Part shown: piece by piece, positions 1 to 8,128 of the stretch | Numbering within the stretch: the stretch's first letter is position 1 | Layout of the letters: the number at the start of each line of letters is the position of its first letter | Assembly: GCA_045612565.1 (NCBI GenBank) | Contig: JAZKZG010000079.1 | Coordinates: 1 to 51,517 of the forward strand | Direction: 5' to 3' | Source: RGIG9041 sp045612565 | GTDB taxonomy: Bacteria > Bacillota > Clostridia > Oscillospirales > QAKW01 | DNA: 51,517 nt | Position numbers and translations under genes: made by a program | Notes under the pieces: generated by a model | What the model was told of the DNA's origin: nothing | Seen by the model: the letters and a program-made list of their open reading frames with translations, nothing else | Database searches by the model: none

Positions 1-1
1 C

Positions 2-412
2 CTTCAACTCCTTGGCTCACAGAACGACATGGCTACGATCCGACTTAACTATGTTTGCATAAATGCTAAAGCAAGCGATGAAGAAAAAAAGGCGGCAGAA
101 GACTTTTTATATTGGCTTTTTTCGAGTGAAACAGGTAAAGACTTTGTAACCAACAAACTAGATTTTATAGCGCCTTTCGACACCTTTGCCGATGATGAGA
201 TTCCCACCGATCCACTTGCACGTGAGGTTATAAAATGGAGTTCACGCAGCGATAAAAACTCGGTACCGTGGAATTTTACACTTTTCCCGTCACAGTCATT
301 TAAGAACACCTTCGGTTCTGCACTGTTGCAGTATGCGCAGGGTACACTCGAATGGAACGATGTTGTAAAAACTGTCAAGGACACCTGGAAATCGGAGAGC
401 GACAAACTGTAA
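2..412 (+). CDS. Sugar ABC transporter substrate-binding protein, C-terminal part (cut by window start)
   Basis: The reading frame is open from the first bases of the window, so the gene begins upstream. The internal Met at 29 is not a true start. The visible ~136 residues resemble the C-terminus of family 1 extracellular sugar-binding proteins (MalE/UgpB type): an NAKASDEEKKAAEDFLYWLFSS-like helix, then G-K-DFV and a helical tail ending SESDKL. The lipoprotein signal and most of the binding cleft lie outside the window. Two ABC permeases follow after only 3 bases, so this is the solute receptor of that importer. The substrate cannot be told from this fragment. Confidence 0.8.
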   Translation, partial: LQLLGSQNDMATIRLNYVCINAKASDEEKKAAEDFLYWLFSSETGKDFVTNKLDFIAPFDTFADDEIPTDPLAREVIKWSSRSDKNSVPWNFTLFPSQSFKNTFGSALLQYAQGTLEWNDVVKTVKDTWKSESDKL

Positions 413-415
413 TTT

Positions 416-1258
416 ATGAATAGAAAACTAAAAAAATATTTTCCAATATTTGTAATGCCGATACTCATCGCTTTCATACTTGCGTTTGTAGTACCTTTCG
501 TTATGGGCATATATCTTTCGGTCTGCAATTTTACTACAGTCGAAAACGCAACTTTTTCGGGGTTTTCCAATTATCTTGCGGTGTTTTCCGATAAAGGCTT
601 TTTAAAGTCTCTGTGGTTTACAGTAGCGTTTACTGTTGTATCGGTAATAAGCGTAAATGTACTTGCTTTTTTTCTGGCATTGGCACTTACACGCGGTCTT
701 AAAGGTTCTAACCTTTTCCGCACGGTGTTCTTTATGCCAAACCTTATCGGCGGAATTGTGCTTGGCTATATCTGGAACCTCATAATAAACGGTATTCTTG
801 GAATTTTCGGCGTTGATATCACTTATAGTGCAACTTATGGATTCTGGGGTCTTGTAACGGTTATGAACTGGCAACTTGTGGGGTATATGATGGTAATTTA
901 CATCGCGGGAATACAAAGTATTCCCACCTCACTCACCGAGGCATCGCAGATTGACGGTGCTTCGCCTTTTCAGACACTTCGCAAGATTATAATTCCTATG
1001 ATTATGCCATCTGTCACAATCTGTACATTTCTCACACTTTCAAACTCGTTCAAGTTGTTTGACCAAAACCTCGCACTGACGGGCGGTGCACCCGCAAACT
1101 CAACATCTATGCTCGCACTCGATATCTATAATACTTTCTATACAACAGTAGGGCAACAGGGTGTTGGTCAGGCAAAGGCAGTTGTGTTCTCGCTGATTGT
1201 TGGGGTGATTGCGTTTTTACAACTTCGTATTACGCGCAGTAAGGAGGAGCAGTTGTGA
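416..1258 (+). CDS. Sugar ABC transporter permease, MalF/UgpA type
   Basis: A 280-residue inner-membrane permease with about six hydrophobic segments, beginning with a transmembrane helix at residues 9-33. The cytoplasmic EAA loop that contacts the ATPase is readable near residues 175-198 (EASQIDGASPFQTLRKIIIP). The length is typical for carbohydrate uptake family 1 permeases. It starts 3 bases after the binding-protein gene and overlaps the next permease by 4 bases (GTGA), so the three genes form one operon. No ATPase gene is present here. Such importers often share a MsiK/MsmX-type ATPase encoded elsewhere, which is an inference for this genome. Confidence 0.9.
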   Translation: MNRKLKKYFPIFVMPILIAFILAFVVPFVMGIYLSVCNFTTVENATFSGFSNYLAVFSDKGFLKSLWFTVAFTVVSVISVNVLAFFLALALTRGLKGSNLFRTVFFMPNLIGGIVLGYIWNLIINGILGIFGVDITYSATYGFWGLVTVMNWQLVGYMMVIYIAGIQSIPTSLTEASQIDGASPFQTLRKIIIPMIMPSVTICTFLTLSNSFKLFDQNLALTGGAPANSTSMLALDIYNTFYTTVGQQGVGQAKAVVFSLIVGVIAFLQLRITRSKEEQL

Positions 1259-2136
1259 TAAAAAAACGCTATAAAATTCTGCTGTATGCGGTGCTTATTG
1301 CGGCTGCCGTAATATTTTTGGCGCCTATAGTTATTGTTGCCTATAATTCATTCAAAAACAAACTGTATATTATGAGTGATCCGTTTGCATTTCCTAATGC
1401 CTCTACCTTTGACAGTTCAAACTATCTCAGGGGTATTGCAAACTCAGGGTTGTTCGGCAACTGGTTTTCGTCACTTACGGGTGTTTCAATGCGTACCGGC
1501 TTTTTCGGCGCATTCGGACGTTCGCTGTTTATAACTGTCTCTTCGGTCGGTGCAATTGTACTATGTTCGTCAATGGCGGCGTGGTATATAATCCGCTCGG
1601 GTTCAAAACTCTGCAGGACAATATACTTTATCTTTTTATTCAGTATGGTTGTGCCGTTTCAGATGGTTATGTATACAATGACAAACGTTGTAACAAAACT
1701 GTCTCTCAATAATCCGGTTGGCATAATATTTGTCTATCTCGGTTTTGGAGCGGGGCTTTCGGTGTTTATGTATTCGGGCTTTGTAAAAAGTGTCCCGCTC
1801 GAAATCGAGGAGGCAGCAATGATAGACGGCTGCACTCCGCTTCAGACATTTTTTAAAATCGTGTTTCCTGTTTTGAAGCCTATTACGGTAACTGTTGCAA
1901 TTCTTCAGACAATGTGGGTGTGGAATGACTATCTTTTACCTTACCTTGTACTCGGGTCAAAGTATAAAACAGTACCCGTTGCAATCCAACTTGCGATGCA
2001 GGGTGCTTACGGCTCGGTTGACTGGGGTTCGTTTATGGCTATGCTCGTCGTGGCAATAATACCGATTATAATTTTTTATCTTTTTGGTCAGAAATATATC
2101 ATAAACGGCGTAGTTGCAGGTGCTGTGAAAGGTTAA
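1255..2136 (+). CDS. Sugar ABC transporter permease, MalG/UgpE type
   Basis: A 293-residue permease partner of the preceding gene with six hydrophobic segments. Its EAA loop is visible near residues 180-205 (EIEEAAMIDGCTPLQTFFKI), and the C-terminus is short and Gly/Ala-rich. It starts with GTG at 1255, with AAGGAGG about 7 bases upstream inside the previous gene, and the 4-base overlap indicates translational coupling. A perfect hairpin terminator begins within its last codons and is shared with convergent trmD. The cargo is unknown, but the family imports oligosaccharides, glycerol phosphate or sugars. Confidence 0.9.
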   Translation: MIKKRYKILLYAVLIAAAVIFLAPIVIVAYNSFKNKLYIMSDPFAFPNASTFDSSNYLRGIANSGLFGNWFSSLTGVSMRTGFFGAFGRSLFITVSSVGAIVLCSSMAAWYIIRSGSKLCRTIYFIFLFSMVVPFQMVMYTMTNVVTKLSLNNPVGIIFVYLGFGAGLSVFMYSGFVKSVPLEIEEAAMIDGCTPLQTFFKIVFPVLKPITVTVAILQTMWVWNDYLLPYLVLGSKYKTVPVAIQLAMQGAYGSVDWGSFMAMLVVAIIPIIIFYLFGQKYIINGVVAGAVKG

Positions 2137-2165
2137 AAGGCGATGAATGTCATTCATCGCCTTTT
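2135..2165. terminator. Bidirectional terminator between the ABC operon and the trmD operon
   Basis: A perfect inverted repeat of 15 bases per arm (AAAAGGCGATGAATG / CATTCATCGCCTTTT) with a 1-base centre. A-runs on one side and T-runs on the other let it work in both directions. The stop codons of both convergent genes lie in or next to it. Confidence 0.9.
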
Positions 2166-2836
2166 AACATATCGGGTCTTAATTTTTTGGTAAGCATAAG
2201 ACTTTGTTCATATTTCCATTTTTCGATGTTTGCGTGGTGACCCGAAAGCAGTATGTCGGGTACGCGTTTGCCGTGCCATTCCTCCGGGCGTGTGTACTGC
2301 GGATGCTCTAAAAGTCCGCTGTAATGGCTCTCGTTTTCAAAAGCCTCTTTGTCGGCAAGTACACCGTCAATCATACGGCTTATGCAGTCAATGAGTACAC
2401 ACGCGGCAAGTTCGCCGCCTGTGAGTACATAATCGCCGATTGAGATTTCTTCGTCAACAATCTCGTCGATAACGCGCTGGTCAACACCCTCGTAGTGTCC
2501 GCATAAAATAACAATGTTATCAAGTTCCGAAAGTTCACGTGCGCGTTTTTGTGTCAGTACTTTACCCTTAGGTGACATATATATTGTGTGCGGCTTTTCT
2601 TTGAGGTCTTTTGTGATGCTCTGATAGCAGTCGTAAATCGGCGCACACTGCATAACCATGCCAAAACCGCCGCCGTAAGGGTAATCATCAACGTGGTTGT
2701 GTTTGTTATTTGCAAAATCGCGGATGTTTACGGCGTTAACTGAGAGTATTCCGTTTTTTGCCGCTCTTCCGATAATGCTTTCGCCCATAGCGTTTTCAAT
2801 CATCTCGGGAAAGAGTGTCATTACGTCAAATCTCAT
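2150..2836 (-). CDS. trmD: tRNA (guanine(37)-N1)-methyltransferase
   Basis: A 228-residue SPOUT-class enzyme that uses S-adenosylmethionine to methylate G37 next to the anticodon, preventing +1 frameshifting. It starts MRFDVMTLFPEM. The YGGGFGMVMQ loop, the cofactor-binding LCGHYEGVDQRV segment and SIGDYVLTGGELA (the trefoil knot) are all present, followed by the C-terminal helical domain with SGHH. Length is normal. It overlaps rimM by 4 bases and is the last gene of the ylxM-ffh-rpsP-khpA-rimM operon, the usual order in Firmicutes. Confidence 0.98.
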   Translation of the reverse strand: MRFDVMTLFPEMIENAMGESIIGRAAKNGILSVNAVNIRDFANNKHNHVDDYPYGGGFGMVMQCAPIYDCYQSITKDLKEKPHTIYMSPKGKVLTQKRARELSELDNIVILCGHYEGVDQRVIDEIVDEEISIGDYVLTGGELAACVLIDCISRMIDGVLADKEAFENESHYSGLLEHPQYTRPEEWHGKRVPDILLSGHHANIEKWKYEQSLMLTKKLRPDMLKGDE

Positions 2837-3330
2837 TCGAACAACCCCTTTAAAGCTTTGATTACAATGCGCTTTTTATCGATGTCGATTTCCTTTACAA
2901 CATCGTCAATTTTTGGAACAAGAACTGTTTTTTGTTCTGATGTCACTTCAAAAACATCGTTGGCACCTGTCTGTATAACGTTTGTGACCTTGCCGTAACT
3001 TTCGCCTGAGTCGATGTCAAACACTTCACAGCCTTTAAGGTCCTCAATAAAATATCTGCCTTCTTCAAGTTCAATATCGTCTTTATCAATAAAAACAATA
3101 CTGCCGACAAGCGCCTCAGCCATATTGATATCGGTGATGCCGTCAAATTTTATGAGTGCCTGGCCTTTATGCACACGTGCCGAAACAACGTCTTTAGGTT
3201 CTCCGTTGATGTAAAGTGTGTCAAACTCGCACAAAAAATCAGCATCGTCGCAATAGGGGAATATGCGTACTTCGCCCCTGAGCGAATGTGTGTTTACGAT
3301 TTTACCTGCTTTTAATAAATTATCGTTCAT
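2833..3330 (-). CDS. rimM: Ribosome maturation factor RimM
   Basis: A 30S assembly factor that binds S19 and assists maturation of the 16S head domain. The frame is open upstream to 3402, but the family start is MNDNLLKAGKIVNTHSLRGEVRI at 3330, preceded by GGGAGAG at the right spacing, giving 165 residues. The N-terminal RimM beta-barrel covers about residues 5-85. The PRC-barrel covers about 90-165 and includes YFIEDLKGCEV and VLVPKIDDVVKEID. It is translationally coupled to trmD by a 4-base overlap. Confidence 0.95.
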   Translation of the reverse strand: MNDNLLKAGKIVNTHSLRGEVRIFPYCDDADFLCEFDTLYINGEPKDVVSARVHKGQALIKFDGITDINMAEALVGSIVFIDKDDIELEEGRYFIEDLKGCEVFDIDSGESYGKVTNVIQTGANDVFEVTSEQKTVLVPKIDDVVKEIDIDKKRIVIKALKGLFE

Positions 3331-3382
3331 AACGTCTCTCCCAAAAAAACAAAAGGAAGGCACACGCCTCCCCTTCAAAAAG

Positions 3383-3610
3383 TTATTTAATTTCAATAAC
3401 AACTTTTTTCGACAGCTTGTATGATGCCGATTTTACAATAGAGCGGATAGCCTTTGCAATTTTGCCGTGCTTTCCGATAACTCTGCCCATATCGTCCTCA
3501 GCAACGCTGAGAGTGTATACAATAGCATCGTCATTTTCCTCTTCTGTAACGGTAACAGCATCAGGCTGGTCTACCAGCGACTTTGCAAGATAGATTATAA
3601 GTTCTTTCAT
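3383..3610 (-). CDS. khpA: KH-domain RNA-binding protein KhpA
   Basis: A 75-residue protein consisting of one KH domain with the RNA-contacting GxxG loop in RVIGKHGKIAKAIRSIV (residues ~42-58). In Firmicutes KhpA (YlqC) pairs with KhpB/Jag and affects cell elongation and RNA metabolism. It sits between rpsP and rimM, its standard position. Its end lies 52 bases upstream of the chosen rimM start. Confidence 0.95.
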   Translation of the reverse strand: MKELIIYLAKSLVDQPDAVTVTEEENDDAIVYTLSVAEDDMGRVIGKHGKIAKAIRSIVKSASYKLSKKVVIEIK

Positions 3611-3651
3611 AATGCAATTCCAATCCTAAAAGTAATTAAAACAGCTAATTA

Positions 3652-3894
3652 TTAAAGAACGCCTTCTTTTTTAAGCAAAGCCTTAACAGTGTCTGTGGGC
3701 TGAGCGCCGTTTTTGATCCAGTTCTTTGCCTTGTCAGCATCGATGGTAACGGTTGACGGCTCTGTGCAAGGATTGTAAGTACCGATCTCCTCGATAAATC
3801 TACCGTCGCGGGGGAATCTTGAATCTGCAACAACGATTCTGTATGTGGGAGCGTGGGTTGCACCAAGTCTTCTGAGTCTGATTTTAACAGCCAT
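3652..3894 (-). CDS. rpsP: 30S ribosomal protein S16
   Basis: An 80-residue S16 starting MAVKIRLRRLGATHAPTYRI, with the typical ADSRFPRDGRFIEEIGTYNP motif and a short lysine-containing C-terminus. AAAGGAG lies just upstream. It stabilises the 5' domain of 16S rRNA and is encoded between ffh and khpA, as usual. Confidence 0.98.
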   Translation of the reverse strand: MAVKIRLRRLGATHAPTYRIVVADSRFPRDGRFIEEIGTYNPCTEPSTVTIDADKAKNWIKNGAQPTDTVKALLKKEGVL

Positions 3895-3920
3895 TTTTTA
3901 GGTCTCCTTTCGTATGTTTT

Positions 3921-5252
3921 TTATATACCAAATCCGCGGAGAAGATTCTTTTTGTTTTTCCCCTTGGAATTCAGTTGCTTAAATAATTTGTTCATCTGTT
4001 CAAATTGCTTGAGTAACTTGTTAACCTGTTCAACCGAGGTGCCGCTACCCTGTGCAATTCTGCGTCTTCTTGACGCGTTCATAATGGATGGGTCATCGCG
4101 TTCTTTTGGTGTCATCGACAGTATGATTGCCTCAACACGTGCGATTTGTTTTTCGTCAACACTGACGTTTTTCATCTGAGAACTCATCCCCGGCATCATA
4201 CCGAGTAAGTTTTCGAGCGGTCCCATCTGTTTTATCTGCTTCATCTGAACCAAAAAGTCAGAGAGCGTAAATTTGTTTTGTCTTAATTTTTTCTCGAGTT
4301 CTTCGGCCTCTTTTTCGTCAAAAGCCGCCTGAGCCTTGTCGATAAGCGTCAGTACGTCACCCATACCGAGTATGCGCGATGCCATACGGTCGGGATAAAA
4401 CGGCTCGATATCGTCCATCTTTTCGCCAATACCCGCAAACTTTATCGGTTTTCCGGTGATATGCTTAACCGAAAGTGCCGCACCGCCACGTGTATCACCG
4501 TCAAGTTTTGTAAGAACAACACCGTCAATATCAAGCAGTTCGTTAAAGCTTTGTGCCACGTTAACGGCATCCTGACCTGTCATCGAATCAACAACAAGCA
4601 AAATTTCCGAGGGTTTTACCTCTGCTTTTATCTCCTTTAACTCGTCCATCAACTGTTCGTCAATGTGAAGACGACCTGCGGTATCTATAAAAACAATATC
4701 GTTGCCGTGTTTTTTTGCGTGTTCAATACCCGCTTTTGCAATCTTTACCGGGTTCTTTTCGCCGTCAATTTTAAATACGGGTACATCCACCGACTCACCC
4801 ACAATGCAAAGCTGTGAGATTGCGGCGGGTCTGTAAACGTCACACGCTACCATAAGCGGACGCTTGTGTTGGTTTTTAAAGTATTTTGCAAGTTTACCGC
4901 AGTGGGTGGTTTTACCTGTACCCTGAAGACCGACCATCATAACAACAGTGGGCGGCGCCGATGAGATTTTTATTTTAGAAACCTCTGCACCCATGAGTGC
5001 GGTAAGCTCTTCGTTTACAATTTTTATAACCTGTTGCGAGGGGGTAAGACTTTCGAGAACATCACTGCCCACACAGCGAGCCGACACACTGTTTATAAAC
5101 TCTTTTACAACTTTGAAACTAACATCGGCTTCAAGCAGTGCGAGTTTGATTTCACGCATTGCGACCTTGACGTCGCTTTCGGTGAGTGAGCCTTTACGCT
5201 TTAAGTTTTTAAACGCCCTTGCGAGTTTGTCAGAAAGACCTTCAAATGCCAT
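3921..5252 (-). CDS. ffh: Signal recognition particle protein Ffh (SRP54)
   Basis: A 443-residue GTPase that binds SRP RNA and signal peptides and directs nascent membrane proteins to FtsY. The N domain is about residues 1-95. The P-loop GLQGTGKTT is at 108-116, followed by DVYRPAA, DTAGRLH and TKLDGDTRGG. The C-terminal methionine-rich M domain (about 300-430) contains MGPLENLLGMMPGM and the RNA-binding SRRRRIAQGSG. It starts 3 bases after ylxM, the conserved partner. Confidence 0.98.
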   Translation of the reverse strand: MAFEGLSDKLARAFKNLKRKGSLTESDVKVAMREIKLALLEADVSFKVVKEFINSVSARCVGSDVLESLTPSQQVIKIVNEELTALMGAEVSKIKISSAPPTVVMMVGLQGTGKTTHCGKLAKYFKNQHKRPLMVACDVYRPAAISQLCIVGESVDVPVFKIDGEKNPVKIAKAGIEHAKKHGNDIVFIDTAGRLHIDEQLMDELKEIKAEVKPSEILLVVDSMTGQDAVNVAQSFNELLDIDGVVLTKLDGDTRGGAALSVKHITGKPIKFAGIGEKMDDIEPFYPDRMASRILGMGDVLTLIDKAQAAFDEKEAEELEKKLRQNKFTLSDFLVQMKQIKQMGPLENLLGMMPGMSSQMKNVSVDEKQIARVEAIILSMTPKERDDPSIMNASRRRRIAQGSGTSVEQVNKLLKQFEQMNKLFKQLNSKGKNKKNLLRGFGI

Positions 5253-5255
5253 AGA

Positions 5256-5627
5256 TTATTCTCCCTGATTTTGTTCAAAAACCGCAAGTTCACTGAGGAT
5301 ATCGTCGCAAAATTCTGCGATATCTTTTGAAAAACTGTGGCGTGAGTTGATGTCTTTTATGTTTTCGGTAAGGTTTTTTATTGTTGCGACCTTGTCGTCA
5401 ACACTCGCATACTTTTGATAAAATCCGAGTTTTTCTTCCATCTCGAGAAGTATGGCCTCGCCGCGTTTTATTGAGTCGCGCACACCCTGACGTGTGATTT
5501 TTGTATGCTGAGCAATTTCTGCAAGTGAAAGGTCTTCGTTATAGTACAAATCAAGTGCGTCAAGTTGTTTATCGGTGAGTATTCCGCCGTAAAAATCCAT
5601 AAGCATCGAAATTTTAAAATCTTTCAT
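5256..5627 (-). CDS. ylxM: UPF0122 / YlxM, helix-turn-helix accessory protein of the SRP operon
   Basis: The start chosen is MKDFKISMLMDFYGGILTDK at 5627 because GGGAGG precedes it; an upstream extension to 5711 would run into the promoter. The result is a 123-residue, mostly helical protein with a sigma-70 region-4-like HTH (LSLAEIAQHTKITRQGVRDSIKRGE, about residues 34-58). YlxM proteins always neighbour ffh and in streptococci modulate SRP activity. It is the first gene of the operon and follows a consensus promoter. Confidence 0.92.
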   Translation of the reverse strand: MKDFKISMLMDFYGGILTDKQLDALDLYYNEDLSLAEIAQHTKITRQGVRDSIKRGEAILLEMEEKLGFYQKYASVDDKVATIKNLTENIKDINSRHSFSKDIAEFCDDILSELAVFEQNQGE

Positions 5628-5682
5628 TTGCAGCCTCCCTTGGAAAATTATTACTGTAAAGCCTTTGACTTTACACTGGCAT

Positions 5683-5711
5683 ATTATAATACATTTTTGT
5701 CCGTTTGTCAA
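5683..5711 (-). promoter_or_regulatory. Sigma-A promoter of the ylxM-ffh-rpsP-khpA-rimM-trmD operon
   Basis: Read on the - strand: TTGACA (5711-5706), a 17-base spacer, then TATAAT (5688-5683). Both hexamers match the consensus perfectly, about 55 bases upstream of the ylxM start. Confidence 0.88.
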
Positions 5712-5735
5712 TACCCATTATCAGCAAAAAATAAC

Positions 5736-5764
5736 TTGATAGAGGAATAAGTATATTGTATAAT
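5736..5764 (+). promoter_or_regulatory. Sigma-A promoter of the aldo/keto reductase gene
   Basis: TTGATA at 5736-5741, a 17-base spacer, then TATAAT at 5759-5764. It ends about 20 bases before the ATG, so the leader is very short. It lies back to back with the ylxM promoter. Confidence 0.85.
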
Positions 5765-5785
5765 AATAATTGAGGTGATTATTTA

Positions 5786-6868
5786 ATGAAAAAACTCGGC
5801 TTTGGACTTATGCGACTGCCCCAGATTGAAAAAGATGGCAAGTCAATAATTGATATCGAACTTACCAAAAAAATGATTGATAAATTTATATCGGCAGGTT
5901 TTACATATTTTGATACGGCGTGGATGTACTGCGATTTTGAGAGTGAAAATGTGGTGCGTGAAGCACTCACAAGCCGCTACCCTCGCGAAAGTTTTACACT
6001 TGCTACCAAACTTCACAGCGCATTTTTTAATACTGTAGAAGAACGCGAGGATTATTTTAATACACAGTTCAAAAAGACCGGTGTAGAATACTTTGACTAT
6101 TATCTTGTTCACGCTATAAATAAAGAAATGTATAAAAAGCATACAGACCTTGACAGCTTTAACTGGCTTATGCAAAAAAAAGAGCAGGGACTCATAAAGC
6201 GTCTTGGCTTTTCGTTCCACGATGATGCCGAGTTCTTAGATAAGGTTTTAACTGAGCATCCCGAGTTTGAGTTTGTACAGTTACAGATAAACTATCTCGA
6301 TTGGGAGTCGAGCCGTGTGCAGTCACGTCTTTGTTATGAGGTTGCTTGTAAACATAATGTGCCTGTAATTGTAATGGAACCCGTAAAGGGCGGTACGCTT
6401 GCAAATATCCATCCGCGCGCTCAAAAACTTTTTGATGCACATAACAAAAATATGTCGTATGCATCGTGGGCGCTCAGATTTGCGGCAAGTCTTGACAACG
6501 TGTTTATGGTGCTTTCGGGTATGAGCAATATGGAACAACTCGATGATAATATCTCATTTATGCAGGATTTTAAACCGCTTTGTCCGGGTGATTACGGAGT
6601 AATACAACAAGCGCGACGCGTAATTATTGATGAAAAACTTGTGCCTTGTACCTCTTGTGAATACTGTGTGCCTGTTTGTCCTCAAAATATTCGTATTCCG
6701 GAACTGTTTTCACTTTATAATTCAAACAGACGCATTGATGCCAAAGACAGGGATGCATTTTCAAAAATACCGAGCGAGTGTATTGAGTGCGGTGCCTGTA
6801 AAGAGGTGTGTCCGCAAAAACTCGACATCCCCGAACATATCAAACATATAAACAGATTTTACAGTTAA
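5786..6868 (+). CDS. Aldo/keto reductase with C-terminal 2x[4Fe-4S] ferredoxin domain
   Basis: A 360-residue cytoplasmic oxidoreductase. The N-terminal (beta/alpha)8 barrel carries the aldo/keto reductase tetrad, read here as Asp43, Tyr48, Lys75 and His109 (FDTAWMY, ATKLH, YLVHAI). After about residue 285 there are two cysteine clusters, CTSCEYCVPVCP and CIECGACKEVCP, of the 4Fe-4S dicluster type. Iron-sulfur fused members are common in anaerobic Clostridia and have no settled substrate. It has its own promoter, GAGGTG as ribosome binding site, and a strong terminator, so it is monocistronic. Confidence 0.93.
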   Translation: MKKLGFGLMRLPQIEKDGKSIIDIELTKKMIDKFISAGFTYFDTAWMYCDFESENVVREALTSRYPRESFTLATKLHSAFFNTVEEREDYFNTQFKKTGVEYFDYYLVHAINKEMYKKHTDLDSFNWLMQKKEQGLIKRLGFSFHDDAEFLDKVLTEHPEFEFVQLQINYLDWESSRVQSRLCYEVACKHNVPVIVMEPVKGGTLANIHPRAQKLFDAHNKNMSYASWALRFAASLDNVFMVLSGMSNMEQLDDNISFMQDFKPLCPGDYGVIQQARRVIIDEKLVPCTSCEYCVPVCPQNIRIPELFSLYNSNRRIDAKDRDAFSKIPSECIECGACKEVCPQKLDIPEHIKHINRFYS

Positions 6869-6895
6869 AAAGGGAAAGCAAGGCTTTCCCTTTTT
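6867..6895. terminator. Terminator shared by the aldo/keto reductase and the S1-domain gene
   Basis: Perfect 13-base arms (AAAAAGGGAAAGC / GCTTTCCCTTTTT) around a 3-base AAG loop. It works in both directions and overlaps the ends of both convergent genes. Confidence 0.9.
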
Positions 6896-7805
6896 AAAAT
6901 ATTGTAAAAACAGATTTTGCGCACCCTTTGGGCGAGTAGTACCATTCTTTAATGTTGTCGGCTGTATAAATGTATTCTATAGGGTCGGTGTGGGAGTGTG
7001 TACCTGTACACTCAACAATTGCGAGTTTTACTTTCATTTTTTCGGGTATGATGCTTTTTATGTAAACGCTCACCCGTGTACCTGCGCATACGTCTTTGTG
7101 CGGTTCTGCAAGACCTGCAAGGTTTGGCAGAAGTTCAATAAAAATACCGTAATCCTCAACACTGCGTACAATTCCCGAAACTGTCTGACCCACTTTGAAT
7201 TTTGAGGCGTTCTGCTCCCACGTTCCGAGCAGTTCTTTGTGAGATACCGAGATTTTGCCCGTTTGCCTGTCAATTTCTTTTAATATTACTTTTACGTCCA
7301 TCCCTGCATAAAACCTTGTGTTCGGGTGGTCAATGCGTGATACCGAAATACAGTCAATCGGTATCATCGAAACAATGCCACAACCGATGTCACAAAACGC
7401 GCCAAACTGCTCAAGATGTGTGATTTTTGCGCTTAAAATATTCCCCGGATAAAAGTTCTCATATATATAGTCAAGATACTCGCGCTGTGCCTCGGCTCTC
7501 GACAAAACCGCTGTTGTTATACCGTCACATTCTATAATGTCGATAACCTTAAAACAAACATACTTGTTGACACGTGTAATAATTGCAACATCCTTTGTAT
7601 ACCCTTCACGTATGCCGAGTGCCACCTCGTCACGCGGTATTATTGCATCAAAATCGCACACTTTTAGATGAAGATTGTGGTCGGCATCGCACATAAGACA
7701 GCGCGCCTCGTGTATTGTTCCCAGTTCTTTTGCGCGTATAAGTGTTTTCAGTCCGCCGTATAACTGATTGCCTTCGCCCTCGGGCAAATAATCCTTGTTT
7801 TTCAT
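6894..7805 (-). CDS. S1-domain RNA-binding protein (ribosomal protein S1-like)
   Basis: A 303-residue protein. Two canonical S1 OB-folds are readable. The first is at about 119-195 (PGNILSAKITHLEQFGAFCDI to ISVSHKELLG). The second is at about 203-265 (GQTVSGIVRSVEDYGIFIEL to KVKLAIVE). A divergent S1-like N-terminal segment lies at about 30-110. Clostridial genomes often carry such short S1 homologues, which may act in translation or RNA turnover; the specific role is unknown. AGGAGG precedes the ATG and it is transcribed alone. Confidence 0.85.
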   Translation of the reverse strand: MKNKDYLPEGEGNQLYGGLKTLIRAKELGTIHEARCLMCDADHNLHLKVCDFDAIIPRDEVALGIREGYTKDVAIITRVNKYVCFKVIDIIECDGITTAVLSRAEAQREYLDYIYENFYPGNILSAKITHLEQFGAFCDIGCGIVSMIPIDCISVSRIDHPNTRFYAGMDVKVILKEIDRQTGKISVSHKELLGTWEQNASKFKVGQTVSGIVRSVEDYGIFIELLPNLAGLAEPHKDVCAGTRVSVYIKSIIPEKMKVKLAIVECTGTHSHTDPIEYIYTADNIKEWYYSPKGCAKSVFTIF

Positions 7806-7884
7806 TACAAAACCTCCTAATAACTTTATTACAAATCTATTCAGGATTTTGTCTGTAAATTACACAAAAAATTTAATTATCCTC

Positions 7885-7913
7885 TTTTATTTTATATATT
7901 AATATGTTATAAT
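7885..7913 (+). promoter_or_regulatory. Extended -10 promoter of the DUF951-prfA operon
   Basis: TATAAT at 7908-7913 preceded by TG at 7905-7906 (extended -10). The -35 region at 7885-7890 (TTTTAT) is weak. It lies about 30 bases before the first ATG of the operon. Confidence 0.7.
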
Positions 7914-7942
7914 ACTATGGTTAAATATAAAGGAGTAAAAAT

Positions 7943-8125
7943 ATGGATGTAAATGTCGGCGATAAACTGATAATGAAAAAGCAACACCCTTGCGGTAATA
8001 AAGAGTTTTTGGTACTGCGTGTGGGTATGGATTTTAAAATCAAATGTACCAATTGTGAGCGCGAGGTGATGGTTCCACGTGCAAAAGCCGAAAAAAACAT
8101 TAAAACAATAGTAAAGGGAGAATAA
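7943..8125 (+). CDS. DUF951 family small protein
   Basis: A 60-residue basic protein beginning MDVNVGDKLIMKKQHPCG, with FKIKCTNCEREVMVPR. Cys residues around positions 17 and 38-41 could form a small zinc site. The family is conserved in Firmicutes, commonly next to translation genes, and its function is unsettled. Here it leads the prfA operon with only 3 bases before prfA. AAAGGAG lies upstream of the start. Confidence 0.9.
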   Translation: MDVNVGDKLIMKKQHPCGNKEFLVLRVGMDFKIKCTNCEREVMVPRAKAEKNIKTIVKGE

Positions 8126-8128
8126 AAA

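Noticed and set aside
49..570. Long open frames antisense to the ABC transporter and other genes
   Set aside because: They are shadows of well-supported genes on the other strand and carry no recognisable motifs or ribosome binding sites.
3331..3402. N-terminal extension of RimM (24 residues)
   Set aside because: The extension overlaps the end of khpA, is not family-like, and a good ribosome binding site precedes the Met at 3330.
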